A stretch of DNA of 64,000 nucleotides from Holothuria scabra (Eukaryota > Echinodermata > Holothuroidea > Aspidochirotida > Holothuriidae), in NCBI GenBank assembly GCA_037179385.1, contig CM074200.1, positions 33,855,884-33,919,883 on the forward strand, written 5' to 3'. Within the stretch, counting starts at the first letter, position 1; the number at the start of each line of letters is the position of its first letter. A model generated the notes under the pieces. It did no database searches and was not told where the DNA came from. It was given only the letters and a program-made list of their open reading frames with translations. Below are positions 10,374-21,853 of the stretch, piece by piece. The translations under genes were made by a program, and so were the position numbers.

Positions 10374-10400
10374 CCCACTTGTCTCAATTTCACTGTCTGA
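10150..10400 (-). repeat. 75-bp tandem repeat overlapping the 3' end of exon 10374-10831
   Basis: The core tctcaatttcactgtctga (coding strand: the LSDSEIE codons) starts at 10156, 10234 (weaker), 10305 and 10382. The last lies in the exon. Spacings are 78, 71 and 77 bases. Units also share a ctgctctggt.taagct segment. The real donor (gtaaga at 10373) is not kept in the neighbouring copy, which has gtagca. Confidence 0.8.
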
Positions 10401-10831
10401 CAGCACTGTTCTGATTGGTTGATGACTGATCTTAATGGGTCTCTTCATCCTACCATCCTCAATAGTTGATCCAGCGTCACTCTCATCTCCAATGGTGTCT
10501 GAACTGAAGCTTACCAGAGTGCTTGCTTCCGATAGCTCTGAATCAATGCTAGACATGTTCCTCCTCAATCTTTCTCTCCTGCTCATGACCAAAGGGTCTG
10601 CTGCCACCACTTGTTGCATTCGTGGATTTCCAGCCTCGTTCATTGTGGCCATCCTGTCTTGGTGACCAGGTAGTGTTGAAGTGTTATTGTTCTCTATGTC
10701 ACTTATAACCCCCTGGGGTAAATTGCTGCCAACAGGGGAGGGTATTTCATCAGCTGGTGTTGATGATGAGTCCTCTGCCTGGTCACCACTGCCAGTTAAT
10801 GGTGACATGTTGATTGAATTGCCTATTATAC
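10374..10831 (-). CDS. MADD: MADD exon: Ser-rich linker with LSDSEIET motif
   Basis: Two bases and 152 codons: IIGNSINMSPLTGSGDQAED, a disordered Ser/Thr/Asp-rich body (RRERLRRNMSSIDSELSEAS, FSSDTIGDESDAGS), and RTVLSDSEIETSG. LSDSEIET is shared with vertebrate MADD (GTLSDSEIETNSAT) and anchors the exon. Acceptor aaattgcag, donor GTGGG/gtaaga at 10373. The 3' end, motif and donor region included, lies at the edge of a degenerate 75-bp tandem repeat that runs into the intron to about 10150. It follows the 19.1-kb intron. Confidence 0.94.
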
Positions 10832-12827
10832 CTGCAATTTAAAGATAAATAAAGTGTTAAAGATACATGCTCAAAATAGACACTTGAAAGTAAACAAGGG
10901 AAATAAATATATAGTGTATCTTTGGAGAGTAGATGCATTCCATGGGGGCAACATAAATAGAACAAACCAACAACTTTCTTTTTTTATAGGGACAAGGGAA
11001 ACAATGAAGTTGAGAGACATGCAAAATGAATACATGTTTCTTTTCTGTCTTTTATTTTTCAAACATGATCACAATCTTGATTTTTGACTGCTCCAGCCTT
11101 AATTTATTGCTAAAGCCTTGAAAAACAACTCCCAAAGCAAAAAGTTCTTTCTACAAAACTGAACTAGAAATCTGGACTCATTTTTATTTCTTTTTCCTTC
11201 ATGCAAACACAATGATTTGCTAAAGCATAAACTGTAATAATGCAATAATCATGAAAAAAGACAAATTAGTTAATTGGACAAGACCATTCTCTTCCAAATA
11301 GCCATGACAAAAGATTGCAGGATAGAAGTTATAAAATGAAGTTTTTATTTGAGACTCTCAGTAAAACGACAGGACTGAAAAGGAAAACAAGGCAAGAAAT
11401 AATGTTTTCCACTGTGATTTTTCATTGCTTCGTTCACCAAACTAGCCAAACGTCCTTCCAATTATTCAATTTTATTCCCAACACCAAAATTTTCACACAA
11501 GTAGTATCCAGCATCTCTCTTTTTCAACCCATGGCAGGAAGCTACTGATTTAAATGATACATACAAATCTAGCCCATAGTCCTTTGCAACAGCTGTTTAG
11601 AAGTGGTAACAATATTTCATTGTACTTGTTGTATTTACAACTTCATTAATGTACTAGCCCATCATCACTTATACACACCACTCCCATCAAGGCAGAAAAG
11701 GGAGATTTGCCCTCCCCCTTTCAGAAGGAAGGTCAAAATCCACCTTTATTACTTCCATAAAAGTAAAAAAATGGCAGTATGTTAATTTCTTTTTAAGAAG
11801 AGAGCACCTTTGCAGACTTTCTGATTCCATGATTATGTATGAAGCCTTTAATACCCTTCAGATTGTACCCTATAGGGATCTTGAAGCAAGATTTTTTCCC
11901 CATTAACCAACATGGAAGTTGTAATTTTGGCAAAAGGCAGCATCAATGCGGATTTGGGAGTTTCGTAGTAATAATTCGCACCCCCTTTTTGGAGTTTCTG
12001 ACAGAATCCCTGTAACCTTTTTGGCACCATCCTCACCAAACAGCAACCCTAGCTACTTAAAGATGTTTTTCTCTTTTAAGCCTGCATGCCATTGTGTACA
12101 GCATTAAAGACAATTTGGATGATGCAAAGTATAGTGTATGAGGCTACTCATTTTTCAAATATCTAGTGCATTGAGAACTATCTTGGAACTAACCAATAGG
12201 CAACACATACTGCGAACATACAATGTGCACAACAAAGCTGATTGCTGTGGAGAGTTTCGGTCAACTTCAAGGCTTGTTCTAGTTCCCAAAATTTATAAAA
12301 GGCAGGAGATATACCATATTTTCCGTATCGAATGAAAGATTTTTGAATTTTCAACAAAACTTGTGTTCACCATTTGTTTTGTTGGAACCTTACTTCTAGT
12401 AGAAAATGAAGCTTGAGATGCATTCCCATATCCAGCAGTACACTGTAAAAAGATGTTGGTCCTGAGATAAGGGTGTAGTATCAGTGTGCTGACCAAGACA
12501 GTTAAACCAACCTCTTACAATCTACAATATGTACAGTGGGTGGGTTGGATTAGCAGAAGGTGGGATAAGACCCTGATATCTGTGTTTTTGTGCAAAAATT
12601 TGTTAATGTTAAATGTAAATTTGTTAATGTCAAATTAGTTAGACAGTATTAAGTACTGTCTATTAAGTCTTCCCTGTTTATATTTAATTTTGATTTCTCA
12701 TCCTATGGTATAGGTCAATAAACACAAATTGGTAAAGTTATGAATCATGATTTCAATGCAAATTAGTAAAGGTGACCCATGACAATTCATTTCTACTGAG
12801 TTAAACTTATCTTACATGAACCTTGAC

Positions 12828-13030
12828 ACAGGGTGACTAGGGATGAATATTCATGAACCACCCAGATAGCACATTGCATTGTAGAAGTAGATAAGAAAAA
12901 GGTACTTGGGTATGTTTCAGACCTACAGTACTTGCAAGCCACCATACAGAGGGTGACTAAGGACGAATATTCATGAACTATCTACAATCAAAATAGATGT
13001 TGGTGAATATTCATGACATACTTCAGATAG
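12828..13030. repeat. 118-bp tandem pair with palindrome atgaatattcat
   Basis: cagggtgactagggatgaat (12831 on) recurs as agagggtgactaaggacgaa (12949 on), followed in both by tattcatgaac. The 12-base palindrome is exact at 12843-12854; near-exact forms are at about 12964 and 13004, another at 13852. Confidence 0.7.
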
Positions 13031-15624
13031 GGCACCACCCAATTCATACAATGAAACATGCATGTTTTCAAGCTTAAAACCCTCAATTGATCGGTTAATC
13101 TGACACTGAACAGTAATCAGACCTGAGTCTTCACAAAATTTTAAGGTTGTCCACCGTACAAGCTGGAGCAAAATTGAGGTTGTCCAAAAAATGTGTGGTT
13201 GTCCACATGAATGTGAGAAATGACATAAAAACTGTTGTAATTGATGTTTCTGCCCTTTAAAACAAGGCAAAATAGGAAAGTAGTTTAAGGGTGTGATGCC
13301 CGCTGTGCTGGTACAGTAGGGTAACCATGGTGTTATTAGTTTGCCAGAAGTAAAGTAAAGGTAAGTGAAGGTATAAATGGTAGGCCTACACAAAGGGGGA
13401 TAAGAGGTAGGAAAGGAGTGAAATAGACTTTCGTAGTTTTCCATTTCTGCTGTTTCAATGATAAACAATAGGCTGCACCACTGTCTTTGTCCCACTTCTA
13501 AAGAGCTTCTCTGTAGCATTCTTCCATGAAGATGTAAAAAAGCTATTGTCAATATTGACATGTCCATTGGACAACCTCAAAGAGAATGCGGTTGTCCAAA
13601 ACAATTTTTACCAGTCCTGGACAATAGGACGAGTGCCAAATTTTACACCTGGTACTGTACACATCATGATTTCGATCAACATGCATGCTAGCTTGTAATC
13701 TTAAAATCCCATATAAACCTGACACTGGTATTTATCAAGTACACAGCACAGAAGATTAAAGAAATACACAATGGAAAGATCCTTAGCTGAAGTAATATAA
13801 TGACTTGGGTTTTTTCAAATTTCCTCACCTTACCATGCATGGTGAATAGATATGAATATTCATAACAGTCATAAATCACCCATTTAGAACACAGGATTGA
13901 AGGAACAGACACATACAAGATCCTTATACAACTGAAGTTTCTGGCAGAATCTGGACTGCAAAGTGTCACCAATAGAAATACTGTATGGCATGTTGATTTA
14001 AAATCCTTTGATCAAGGTTATACTATCACTAGTACTGTAAATAGTTGATTGCATAATTCTTGCTGTCCTGTTTCTAAATTTCTTATCCATACTAACTTTA
14101 ACAATTCTACCTGATTCAAAGTTCAGAAGACATCAGTAATGGGATACTGTATACTAAAAATGCAAAATTTGTCTAATGAATGGTTTTTCTCAGCTTCTAT
14201 TTTCCGTACAACTTTTTTAACACTGCATGCACATCACAACCAACCTCATTTACATTGTCATCTACTGTCTTTACATATACCCTCAAAGAACCCCTCAGAC
14301 TTGAGTGTTTCAGACAAGTTGAAATCTATTGCATACTTCAAAGCAGTAATCTAACACGGCCATTTTCATCCATCACATCACAGAGAGGCTGTCTACCTAT
14401 GAAAGAGTTACTCCCTTAACATCTTTTAAAGTGTCAGATTTAGGAGCCTTACATCTCAACAGATCCAGCTGTTATAAATTAAGCTACATGAAGCCTAAAT
14501 AACAGAAATTCAACACAATGTTTTGAACAAATAATATATCCGTAACAGATCAACACAAACAAGTACATGTTATACATTTCATTATTAAAGCCTCTTAAGC
14601 TAGGTACGGGACCTAAATACAGACAGTTAGTTTTATAAGGCTTCCTACACTTTTTGGGGAAACCGTTTCCATGAGTTTTCCATGCCTACAATTTAAGATG
14701 GGTGAAAGTTTACAAGTGAAAATGGAAAGATGTCAGGTTGCAAAAAATTTCCATGACATTTTCATGACATTACACAATTGTCCTGTGTTTCCAGACTTTT
14801 CCAGTGCCTTGAAACTTGTACCATAATTTTCCAAATTTCATAACTTTTCCAACTTTTCAATGACCACAAAAAACCTGTTTTATACTTGCAAGTTTGTAAA
14901 TATATTTCAGACAGTGTTCAATGACAAATTAAAACCTGTGGATGACTGTAACAATTTCCAGAGCTTAATTATCCAGGAAGTTAAAACTGATTTGTAATGT
15001 TTCATGATCTATCATCAACTTACCACACTTCAACCAGCAGCTAATGTAAAGTATACCAGCTTTATAACTATGAGGGCTACTTAACCTATCCAAGGACAGT
15101 GCCTGATAAACTTTCTTCCGTAAGTTTTAAACAATATATGGAAGTATTCCAGTTTCGGTGCATTCGTTGCATCTTAATCTAATGTAGTTGATCAAACTCT
15201 AATGTCAACACAGATCAACAATATTAACTCAAGATCAAGATCCACTGATTTTGATTGACCCAGATCAGATTGACGACGGCGATGGATCAAAGTCTGTAAA
15301 ATAAACACAATCAGTAGATCATCTCACACCCCTCTTCTCCAGCATTTGTGTGGTACAGATAAGTACAGTATGTACGGTGCATGATGAAATGGCAAGAAGA
15401 CTCATGCTTGCACATTGTGTTCATATAGAGTGTTGATCTATCAATCTGAGGTCTGTCAACTTGGGTCGAATGAAGTTCTATGTGAGCTTCCAGTATGGAC
15501 ATGGCTGTGGAACAAGCCATTTAACAGCCTTGGGGCAATAAAACTATGACCAACTGTCCTCACTCAAATTGGAACACAAATAATATCAATTAATGGACAC
15601 TGATATTTTAAAAAAACTTTAAGT

Positions 15625-15810
15625 TAGTTAGTTAGACAGAGTTTTACGGCCAAGTTTCCAACCAATTGGTTCAAGAAAAGCCAGCCACTGCCTTTTTTCC
15701 AGTTGTGGCTCACTGGCTTGTTTTACCTACTCCATTGCTTACTCTGAGCACCAAGCACAACGGCAGTAGGTTCAGTTTTATAGAGTCTTCTTTTAAAGAA
15801 CTAAGGTTGA
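15625..15810 (-). mobile_element. tRNA-derived SINE with TTAG/CTAA tail
   Basis: Starts with agttagttagttagacagag (the tail in reverse), then the body: ccaaccaattggttcaag, ttgtggctcactggcttgt, ctactccattgcttactctg, agcaccaagcacaacggcag. The head is cut after about 15800. Confidence 0.85.
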
Positions 15811-16179
15811 AATCTAAACTTGGAAAGGTGAGCAGAACTAAAATGGCTTCTGAAAGATGCAGGTAGACAATTGTTTGCTTGCTTTCTTTCTCAATTTTTT
15901 TTTAAATTATTAGTTCTTTTCATGAGTCTTACAAGGGACATAGGGCTCTTATTCAAAGAAACTTTTTAATCTCATTACCTACACATAGACTTCCATACAA
16001 TTATCAATCCAGAGGCAGCACAGTAGCTATTACTTTGTGCTGATGTGTGTATTACTTTGATTTCTATATGGTTATTCCTACAAAGCAGTTCATAACATAT
16101 GCTGAAAATTTGTTTCCCTTTTAAAGGGCCAAACCTCTCACCACAAACTACAATTTTGGTATGGGGGTACCAAATTCTC

Positions 16180-16460
16180 AATTGGCTCAACTATTTGATT
16201 GACAGCTAATTCAAACAATGCAGAGTACTAAGGCTTGTTTTACACAGCATGAACGGTACTGAGAGTGTTTTGATTATATAAATTGAGTTTTTCTTTATTC
16301 ACCTTGAAGTAATAAACTGAGATTGTATCTGGATGAGCATGAATTTCAGACAATTGTGGGAGGGACTTCAGTAAGAAGGTTAGAAGAATTGGTACTGTGC
16401 TCCACTGTGCTCCACACCGTAGGAAGGGGACACCTCCCTTCCTCACCCTCCCAGATCCTG
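16180..16460 (+). repeat. Dispersed repeat family R2, copy
   Basis: Shares ttgacagctaattcaaacaa, agtaataaactgagattgta, tctggatgagcatgaatttc and gtgggagggacttcagtaag with 59905-60130 (same strand), 56276-56430 (partial) and 60665-60890 (opposite strand). Type unknown; no ORF. Confidence 0.7.
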
Positions 16461-16504
16461 ATATGTGCAAGCATGCTTAGGCTCTGTTGCTTCCTCTCAT
16501 CCCA

Positions 16505-16940
16505 AAATTTACCACTTTACCACTTCCAAATGTTGGCAACTATGTCAACCTTACAAAGGGAATGTGAAAATGCAGACCAGAAAACATGGTGCTAACATCT
16601 GTTTTGCCTTATTGTAAACAAGAGGTAAGGCTGACAGTTTCAGGTTTCATGAGACCAAGCCTCTACATTGGTAGAGTCTTTTGACGACTCACATTAGGAA
16701 AACAACACAATTACAAACCCATGGACAACACAGCAGATAAATTATTATACAATACTTTCCTGTTAGTAACATTACTTCTAACCTAAACAAGAAACTGGAC
16801 AATACAACTCTACAACTCTACAACTTTACTACTTTACCACTTCCAAATGTTGGCAACTATGTCAACCTTACAAAGGGAATGTGAAAATGCAGACCAGAAA
16901 ACATGGTGCTAACATCTGTCTTGCCTTATTGTAAACAAAT
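16505..16940 (+). repeat. Recent direct duplication of about 115 bp
   Basis: ctttaccacttccaaatgtt and the next 95 or so bases at about 16510-16620 recur almost unchanged at about 16833-16940 (offset about 325), with one obvious substitution (ctgttttgcc against ctgtcttgcc). The bases between the copies are not repeated. Confidence 0.85.
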
Positions 16941-17189
16941 GGTAAACAAACCAGAGGAAACAAATTTTCAGCATATGTTATAAACCAAAAAGGTTTAAAC
17001 ACTTATGAAATCATTCTGGCGACTAAGAGCTACGAGTCAAAAAGTGTGAAGTACAGTACTTGTTATCTCATCATAATGAACTGTTATCATGAAACCTAAC
17101 ACTCTAGCAGAGGCATAATCAATTTTAGAAATAGTGAGAAAATGTCATTAGGAAAGCTGTCAAAATTTTTAAAAGATTGTAAGGTTAGG

Positions 17190-17275
17190 TTAGGTTAGAT
17201 GGAGTTTTATGGCCCAGTTTCCAAACACTCGGTTCAAGTCGAGCGGGCCCGACCTTTTTTCCAGTTACAGGAACT
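17190..17275 (-). mobile_element. SINE fragment (tail half)
   Basis: ggttaggttaggttagatgg, then agttttatggcccagtttcc and ggttcaagtcgagcgggccc. Stops at ttttttccagttac, so only the tail half is present. Confidence 0.8.
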
Positions 17276-17429
17276 GACTGTTAAGAAATAACAGTGTAGC
17301 CAACCTTTGGATAAAAAAGCACTTTCATTTTTTTGTCTTCCTTCAAACATGATCTATATTTAGTTTAACAACTTTGAGAGACACATGATTATGCAAAACC
17401 CTACCACAACAAGGCAACTTTCTCGGAAA

Positions 17430-17463
17430 GGGAGGGGGACAGGGGGATGACGGGGGGGCAGGG
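17430..17463 (+). other. G-quadruplex-capable tract
   Basis: Four or more G runs of at least three (ggga, ggggga, ggggga, ggggggg, ggg) within 34 bases on the plus strand. Confidence 0.6.
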
Positions 17464-19635
17464 AACAAAATTATTAACTTGTAATGGGAAAATGAGTGAG
17501 CCTAAGGGTACAAAGTAAGGGTAGGATGAGGAGGGTCTTTGGTACACAGATTTGGATTATGAAAGTAACAGGTGTTTTGAAAGAGGAGTATGGGAGGGGT
17601 AGCTTGTAGCAGCAGAGGGTAGCTGGTAGAGGATTTCATGGAATAGCTAAATGTAAATTAAAACTCCTCTCAACCTTGAACATGGTCACAATATTTTCAT
17701 AGTACTATATTGCTAATTTGTTAATTGACTACAAATATGGGTGGGGGGGTCAAAGGTCAAATTGACACAAAAACTATGTTTTTTAAAATCTAACATATCA
17801 AGCAACTAGAAAGCCAAAAGGCTTAGTGATTCCTTGCCATATGATTGTAATAATGAACATGGATGCCCACATGGCAAGCATGAGATCCCTCACAAATACT
17901 GAGGCATACTAGTAAGGATGAAACCTTTTGAGATCATGTGACCCAAAATGACCTTTCACCCTCACTTAAAACAATAGAGAGCAACTACCTAAAAAGACCA
18001 TCAACATGCTAAATATGAGCAATTCACAAACTGAGTATGAGATCCCTCCACAGTTCAATAACCACATAAAAATGTCATGTCTACAAGGTTTTGCCCTTTT
18101 GTGACCCCAACCTTTGACCTCCACAAACAAGAGAAATCTCCCACGCAGTTATGATGCTGGTAAACTATGTTGTCTATTAACCTGATAAAGAGATATTTTT
18201 GAAACATGCTCCTTTAAATCAAAATTTTGGGTACTGAGGATGGCTCTCTATATAATGATGTCTCTATGATCCAAAAAGTTGACTGCATTGAGGTTAGTGT
18301 TAAAACAAGCCCTAATCGCAACAATCAACCATTAATTGGAACATACAGTAGAGACATCTCAACAGAAAGGTGTAACCCTGGCTATTAGTGGTGGTCCTTT
18401 TGTATTTGTTTTTTGGTGTAATACCCTTCCCAATGACTATGATGTCCTTGTAAATTAAAAAAAGATGGGAACCCTATTAATCCAGAAATTAACAGGATTT
18501 GTAATTTGCCTTAAATTGTATGCTTGTAGGAACACCACATAACAGAGTACAAGTCAAGTGTCCTTTGTTTGATCTTCCATGGTTTGATACACAGTAGATA
18601 CTATTATGCTTGTTTTGATTACATGAACTACAGTACTTTCTGAAAAACAAGCCTTACTGAGAGGGCTAAATAAGTGTCAGACACTATCTCTAGACAGGCA
18701 GGAAATGGTTAAATCCATTGAGCTGTATGATTCAATGAGAAAACCCCTCAGGACACTGTAGCAGTCAACTGTGATAACTTAGGTAAGATAACAGTGACCA
18801 GCAATTTTCACAGACTCTGGTGGGTCAGTTACAATTTGATTCATTCAATTAGACAATCTCAGTTCATTAGACAATTATCTAGTTCCCACTTACATGTCCT
18901 TATGAGGACAGTGGCACAAGATTCGTCTGTAACTTTTAACAATCTTTGATACTAAATTTAATGTTATCTTCATTTTTTCTTTAGGGTTATGGAAGAAATA
19001 ATGTTTGTATGCTCTAAAAGAAATTTTGGGCATCATACGGAGCATTTGATCTGTTCAAAGTTAACACTTATGAAGTTCCCCACTGAACAGTTCCTCTGCT
19101 TTGTGGGCATGGAAGCTTTCTCCAATATGTTCAGACTATGTCCCCAAACAACCCTCATACAGCCTTTGTTTAACTCACATGTTCCAGACACTGCTAGAAA
19201 CTTCCACTTAAGAGTAGGAAATATATCTCATGAAAATTTATAGGCGGAGATACTTGTGGCAAAATCAGCATGTACCTATGACAAAGATAAATTAACTAAC
19301 ATGTCAGCCTGATGAACAGTTTTTTCCTTTTAAACTTTTTCAGATTTTGTTCTACCCACTTACTCTTATGCGTATTAATACTGGCACTAAATGTTAAAGG
19401 GCAGAACTTCAAACGAAAATCAACATAAATACTGTACCAAATGCACTTTTATGCACTTAAGACATTCTTAATACAGTGAGATTGCTTCAGTATTTGAAAT
19501 TACCCAACTGGATCATTTACATAATGAAGTGGATTCCAAAAGCTTACCTCTGCATCTTACATTACCCATGCCATTCAAAACTCTTAACCCTATGCACAAA
19601 TGAATATTAACCTTAACAGTTACCCTTTTTGAGAT

Positions 19636-20190
19636 AAAGTACGTGCAAGGTTTAACCTCTGATGACCCTAAATGACCTTTGACCTCCAGTAAAAACAATA
19701 AGGTTCATCTACTCAATATGGACAATCCACATGCTAAGTATGAGATCCCTCACAGTTATCCTTCTTGAGATATACTGTTTACAAAGTTTTGATGTTTTGA
19801 CCTCTGATGACCCCAGATGACCTTTGACCTCCACCAAAAACAATAGGGATCATCTACTTAACATGGACAATCCACATGCTATGTATAAGAGCCCTCACAG
19901 TTACCCTTCTTGAGATAGTGTTTACAAGGTTTTGACCTTTTTACCTCTGGTGACCCAAATGACCTTTGACCTCCACCAAAAACAATAGGGATCATCTACT
20001 CAATATGGGCAATCCACATGGTAAGTATGAGATCACTCACATTTTTCCTTCTGGAGATATCATGTTCATAAGCAATTTCCAAGGTATTTACCATTTGACC
20101 CCTGGTGACCCCAAATGACCTTTGATGACCTCCACCAAAAACAATAGGGATCTTCTACTCAATGTGGGCAATCTACATGCCTTCTTGAGA
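19636..20190 (+). repeat. 145-bp tandem array, four units
   Basis: Units contain gacctttgacctccaccaaa, aacaatagggatcatctact, tgagatccctcacagttacc and tgtttacaaggttttgacc. Units begin near 19676, 19820, 19970 and 20117. Three keep tgacctttgacct; the last has an extra gatgacct. Confidence 0.9.
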
Positions 20191-20239
20191 TATTGTGTTT
20201 ACAAGCAGGGGTCACACACACACACACACACACACAAAC

Positions 20240-20505
20240 ACAGGGCATTCCCCTATTCAATGCCTTACGGGGTACACAGAACTGTTCCCCGTAAGGAAAT
20301 GGTTGGAAATCACCTTTAGCCATTTATGTCACGCGGCACATGAATGCCGCGAGCGAGGGCGGACTCTTGCATATCACGTGACAGAGCTCATTGCAGTGTC
20401 CGAATTTTCAGGTAGCTACGCCAGTTACGAGCTCAGCGTGAGGGAGGAAAGACGTGCGAGGCCTCAGCTCTCGTGAGCTGCTTGTACCCGGCAAGGTATC
20501 GTTTA
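20240..20505. other. GC/CpG-rich insert with perfect hairpin
   Basis: The sequence between two CA tracts is much richer in CpG than its surroundings (cacgcggcacatgaatgccg, gagcgagggcggactc, cacgtg). ccttacgggg (20263-20272) and ccccgtaagg (20287-20296) form a perfect 10-bp stem with a 14-base loop. Similar flanks, tgtttacaagc..gtcacacac before and cgtttacaagctcacacac after, suggest insertion into, or duplication of, the element's CA region. A chance ORF runs through it. Confidence 0.6.
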
Positions 20506-21853
20506 CAAGCTCACACACACACAACATCACCATCGCATAGACTCCTTGCCTGCCTTCGGCAAGGAATCAAAAAGGGAGAGGAATAATTACTATTGATCTC
20601 AAAAAATCCAGTTAAATCACACAACATGGAAAATTGTTAAATTATGGAAAATTATGAAAAGAAGCATGTTAATGAAATCGAGAAAACTCTATTTATACAC
20701 TCTCATACTCCAGAGGAAAAAAACAATGGGTTGTAAATTGTCACTGCACACAAATCATTGTTGAAAGGGATGCCATTTAAACATAATACAATGTCAATCA
20801 ACATTACCTCCTTTTATAATGGAACAATCCACAATCCACACAATAAGATCAGAGCAAAGAAAAAAGAACGAAAAACGCCAGTTGATAGTATATTGAAATG
20901 ATAAAATAAGTATAAAACTGACATGAATATTTGTGAAGCTATAGAAGATTGCTGTGCAAAAAACAAAGAGTAGAGCATCAGATATGTTTGATACATGATG
21001 CAACAATGCAAGAAATTCATTCTGAAGACAAAAGAATCATGCCATTTTTGACAAGTAATTAAAAACTTGAGGTTTAGCTTAGAAGCAAAGGATTAACAAT
21101 TAATGAAATCATAAGTTTGTTTTCTCTTGAGTTACCACTTTTCTTATACTGAACAGAAAACAAAAAGCAAATAGAATAAGAGGCTGCTATGACCTATATT
21201 TCATTTTCATTATATTTTTTTCACTTTAATCACATTTTAAGAAGTTTTCTTTTGTGACTAATATTGTAGTTGAAACAGGGTGACAGAAACATGCTGGATT
21301 CTATTGAAAGGGAAATACGGGGTGTACGTCTGATTTTTTATTTTTATCAAATGCATGCTGAAAAATAAGGCCTATGAAAAGACTGAACAAACCAGCCATA
21401 TTGCAAATAGAGTCAATCATTAAAGATCACATCACCATGACAACAAAACAATGGAGTGTGTTAGAGCTCTTGTCAAGCAGTGCAAAGTGATTGAAATCAA
21501 TCCAGCAGTGATGCACAAAATAGTTTGCAAAGGTTGGTATCCAAGAGACACATTTATTAAAAGATTCTATGTGTTCAATTTGCATGTCACATGCAGTTGT
21601 AGCAAACTTATTTTGCCCTCATTGCAAGAATTTCTACTTTCTTTAAAAGACCTATATAAAAATGATTCCAAAAATCATCTTGCTATATATCAAGAAATTA
21701 ATTAAACAAGTTCAGTATATAGTTGCTGCATGGGTTGGTGAGAAATATGCTGAATATACAAATCGAACTCAGCATGATAGTGTACTACTGCATTACACTA
21801 CTTATGTTCAGTACAGGCATGCAATGCTTAGTCAAGTGTTGCCAGACTAAACC

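Larger units (their letters stand above)
17807..20573 (+). mobile_element. Minisatellite-bearing element, copy 1 (HINE/Helentron-like?)
   Basis: The 5' module agaaagccaaaaggcttagt, gattccttgcc at 17807-17837 matches the other copy at 21854-21884. The 3' end has catcaccatcgcatagactc and a hairpin (20541-20568, ccttgcc..ggcaagg) followed by aatcaaaaa. Diverged 145-bp units occur at 17835-18170 and better ones at 19636-20190, separated by about 1.4 kb of unrelated sequence, perhaps an insertion. A CA tract (20213-20236) and a GC-rich insert (20240-20505) come before the end. Classification is an inference; no Rep/helicase gene is present. Confidence 0.6.

Noticed and set aside
12971..13567. 198-residue minus-strand frame
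   Set aside because: Longest non-gene frame, but it starts in tandem repeats, has no recognised motif and lies in an intron with no compatible splice phase to MADD. Not excluded as a lineage-specific ORF; transcript evidence would be needed.
20122..20476. Plus-strand frames through the CA tract and GC-rich insert
   Set aside because: Start in tandem-repeat units and run through a microsatellite (poly-THTH); no protein-like composition or family match.
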